Origin: Microbacteriaceae bacterium
Lineage (GTDB): Bacteria > Actinomycetota > Actinomycetes > Actinomycetales > Microbacteriaceae
Direction: 5' to 3'
DNA: 6,174 nucleotides
NCBI GenBank assembly: GCA_025463615.1
Contig: JAODAU010000087.1
Span: 1 to 6,174, forward strand
The notes below the pieces were generated by a model, which ran no database searches, was not told the DNA's origin, and saw only the letters and a program-made list of their open reading frames with translations. Below, one piece after another: positions 4,552-6,174 of the stretch. Numbering within the stretch: position 1 is the stretch's first letter; the number at the start of each line of letters is the position of its first letter. The position numbers and the translations under genes were made by a program.

Positions 4552-6174
4552 ATGACCTCGCAGGCCCCCGACGCTCCGCCGCGCACCGACCCCCTGGCGG
4601 ACGAGACCATCGCCACCGTGCAGCGCTGGCTCGCCGAGAGCAGGGATGTCGCCCCCGACGCCTCCGCCGAGCGCCTCGCCGGCGTGCTCAAGGACCCCCG
4701 CGGCCTCGACTTCACCATCGGCTTCGTCGACCGCGTCGTGCGGCCCGAGGACCTCCGCGTCGCCGGGCGCAACCTCGAGACCCTGTCGCGCCAGATCCCG
4801 GCGTTCCTGCCGTGGTACATGAAGCGCGCCATCCAGCTCGGCGGCGGCTTCGCCCCGCTCGTGCCGTGGCCCATCGTGCCCAGCGCCCGGGGCGTGCTGC
4901 GCAACATGGTCGGCCACCTCATCCTCGACGCCACGCCGAAGCAGCTCGACCGCAGCATCGCCAAGCTGCGCCGCGCCGGCACCCGCCTCAACATCAACCT
5001 GCTCGGCGAGGCGGTGCTCGGCGACGAGGAGGCGAACCGCCGGCTCGAGGGCACGCGCGAGCTGCTCGCCCGCGACGACGTGGACTACGTGTCGATCAAG
5101 GTCTCGTCGGTGTCGAGCCAGCTCTCGATGTGGTCCTTCGACGAGACGGTCGCGCGGGTGGTGGACCGGCTCACTCCCCTTTACGAGTTCGCCGCGGCAT
5201 CCGCGAGCCCCAAGTTCATCAACCTGGACATGGAGGAGTTCCGCGACCTGGACCTCACCATGGTGGTGTTCACGCGCATCCTGGAGCAGGCCAAACTCAA
5301 GAACCTGGAGGCCGGCATCGTGCTGCAGGCCTACCTGCCCGACGCGCTCGGCGCGCTGCAGCGGCTCACCGACTGGGCCACGCGGCGCCGCCAGGCGGGC
5401 GGCGCGGGCATCAAGGTGCGCGTCGTGAAGGGCGCCAACCTGGCGATGGAGCATGTGGATGCCGCCATCCACGGCTGGCCGCAGGCCACCCTCCCGAGCA
5501 AGCTCGAGACCGACACCAACTACAAGCGCGTGCTCGACTGGGCGTTCACCCCGGAGCACACGGATGCCGTGCGCATCGGCGTCGCCGGCCACAACCTCTT
5601 CGACATCGCGCACGCCTGGCTGCTCGCTCGCCAGCGCCACGTCGACACCCGGGTCGAGTTCGAGATGCTGCTCGGCATGGCCACCGGGCAGGCGGATGCC
5701 GTCAAGCGCGACGTGGGCGGCCTCCTGCTCTACACACCGGTCGTTCGCCCCTCGGAGTTCGACTCCGCCATCTCGTACCTCGTGCGCCGCCTCGAAGAGA
5801 ACGCCAGTCCCGAGAACTTCATGTCCGGCGTGTTCGAGCTCGACGACCCGAAGATCTTCGACCGCGAGAAGCAGCGCTTCCTCGACTCGCTCGACGGCCT
5901 CGCCCGCCCGGTGATCGCGACCAACCGCACGCAGGACCGCACCGCGCCCGTGCACACCGAGCCGATCGACACGGCGCCGCGCGAGTTCCGCAACGAACCC
6001 GACACCGACCCGTCGATCGCGGCGAACCGGGCCTGGGGGCGCGCAATCCTGGGCCGGGTCGCCGACTCGCGACTCGGAGTCGACGGCATCGCCGCCGCCC
6101 GCGTGACCGACGCCGAGACACTGGATGCCCGCCTCGCCGCCGTGCGCACCGCCGGCACCGCCTGGGGCGAGCGC
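4552..6174 (+). CDS. putA: Bifunctional proline dehydrogenase / L-glutamate gamma-semialdehyde dehydrogenase (partial, first 541 codons)
   Basis: The frame stays open to the right edge, so only the proline dehydrogenase half and the linker are visible; the full protein is probably a little over twice this length. The enzyme oxidises proline with FAD to pyrroline-5-carboxylate and then, in the missing half, with NAD to glutamate. An N-terminal helical region (about 1-130) precedes the FAD-binding barrel (about 140-440). Barrel motifs are NINLLGEAVLGDEEA (147-161), VSIKVSSVSSQLS (180-192), FINLDMEEF (222-230), AGIVLQAYLPDA (254-265), VRVVKGANLAME (289-300, Lys293), KLETDTNYKR (317-326) and RIGVAGHNLFDIAHAW (341-356). 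RRLEEN (412-417) provides the paired arginines expected to bind the proline carboxylate. From about 479, FRNEPDTDPSIAANRAWGR begins the dehydrogenase module. No ribbon-helix-helix DNA-binding domain precedes the catalytic part, so self-repression is not expected. The ATG at 4552 has no ribosome binding site; leaderless translation is likely. Confidence 0.95.
   Translation, partial: MTSQAPDAPPRTDPLADETIATVQRWLAESRDVAPDASAERLAGVLKDPRGLDFTIGFVDRVVRPEDLRVAGRNLETLSRQIPAFLPWYMKRAIQLGGGFAPLVPWPIVPSARGVLRNMVGHLILDATPKQLDRSIAKLRRAGTRLNINLLGEAVLGDEEANRRLEGTRELLARDDVDYVSIKVSSVSSQLSMWSFDETVARVVDRLTPLYEFAAASASPKFINLDMEEFRDLDLTMVVFTRILEQAKLKNLEAGIVLQAYLPDALGALQRLTDWATRRRQAGGAGIKVRVVKGANLAMEHVDAAIHGWPQATLPSKLETDTNYKRVLDWAFTPEHTDAVRIGVAGHNLFDIAHAWLLARQRHVDTRVEFEMLLGMATGQADAVKRDVGGLLLYTPVVRPSEFDSAISYLVRRLEENASPENFMSGVFELDDPKIFDREKQRFLDSLDGLARPVIATNRTQDRTAPVHTEPIDTAPREFRNEPDTDPSIAANRAWGRAILGRVADSRLGVDGIAAARVTDAETLDARLAAVRTAGTAWGER

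Noticed and set aside
4435..5955. A 506-codon open frame on the minus strand opposite putA
   Set aside because: It is antisense to a frame with many conserved proline dehydrogenase motifs. Its product is a His/Arg/Gly/Glu-rich string with no recognisable domain, as expected for the mirror frame of a high-GC gene.
1..6174. Mobile element, CRISPR array, tRNA/rRNA, toxin-antitoxin or defence system
   Set aside because: No transposase or integrase motifs, spaced direct repeats, RNA gene sequences or defence domains were found. The genes are ordinary chromosomal metabolism and housekeeping types with uniform base composition.

Overview
This is a high-GC window (about 70% G+C) with actinobacterial traits. 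Third-codon positions are overwhelmingly G or C, -10 boxes are of the TANNNT type, and several genes appear to be leaderless. Convergent gene ends carry a palindromic repeat of the CCCTTCGA...TCAGGGACC type, and the heptamer GGATGCC/GGCATCC is strikingly frequent. Together these suggest the family Microbacteriaceae (Leifsonia, Microbacterium, Clavibacter and relatives). That placement is an inference from style, not from a marker gene.

Layout, left to right. (1) The first 26 codons of an unidentified acidic, Ala-rich protein read leftward off the left edge (1-78), with a strong ribosome binding site. (2) A complete leftward gene for a berberine-bridge-enzyme-like FAD oxidoreductase (166-1530) follows. 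(3) A 75-bp divergent region separates it from a rightward type I signal peptidase gene, lepB (1606-2328). (4) At 2319-2407 three copies of a 23-bp hairpin-forming repeat sit exactly over the stop codons of two convergent genes. (5) A leftward two-gene unit encodes a MarR-family regulator (3915-4418), whose stop overlaps the GTG start of a COG1233-type NAD(P)/FAD-dependent oxidoreductase (phytoene desaturase/PYROXD2-like, 2398-3918). (6) A 133-bp divergent region holds a 21-bp imperfect palindrome. (7) The rightward gene for the bifunctional proline dehydrogenase/glutamate-semialdehyde dehydrogenase PutA follows; its first 541 codons are present and it runs off the right edge (4552-6174).

How the parts may work together. 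PutA oxidises proline to glutamate. The copy here starts without the ribbon-helix-helix domain that makes some PutA proteins self-regulating, so a separate regulator is expected, and the divergent MarR gene is the nearest candidate. The MarR protein also probably controls its own unit with the FAD oxidoreductase. The signal peptidase is a housekeeping membrane protease with no evident functional link to its neighbours.

I see no tRNA or rRNA, CRISPR array, insertion sequence, phage gene or defence cassette. The most interesting signals lie at sequence level: the repeats fused to stop codons with compensatory base changes, three genes sharing TANNNT-N6-ATG, and the GGATGCC bias. No stretch longer than 300 bases lacks a gene.
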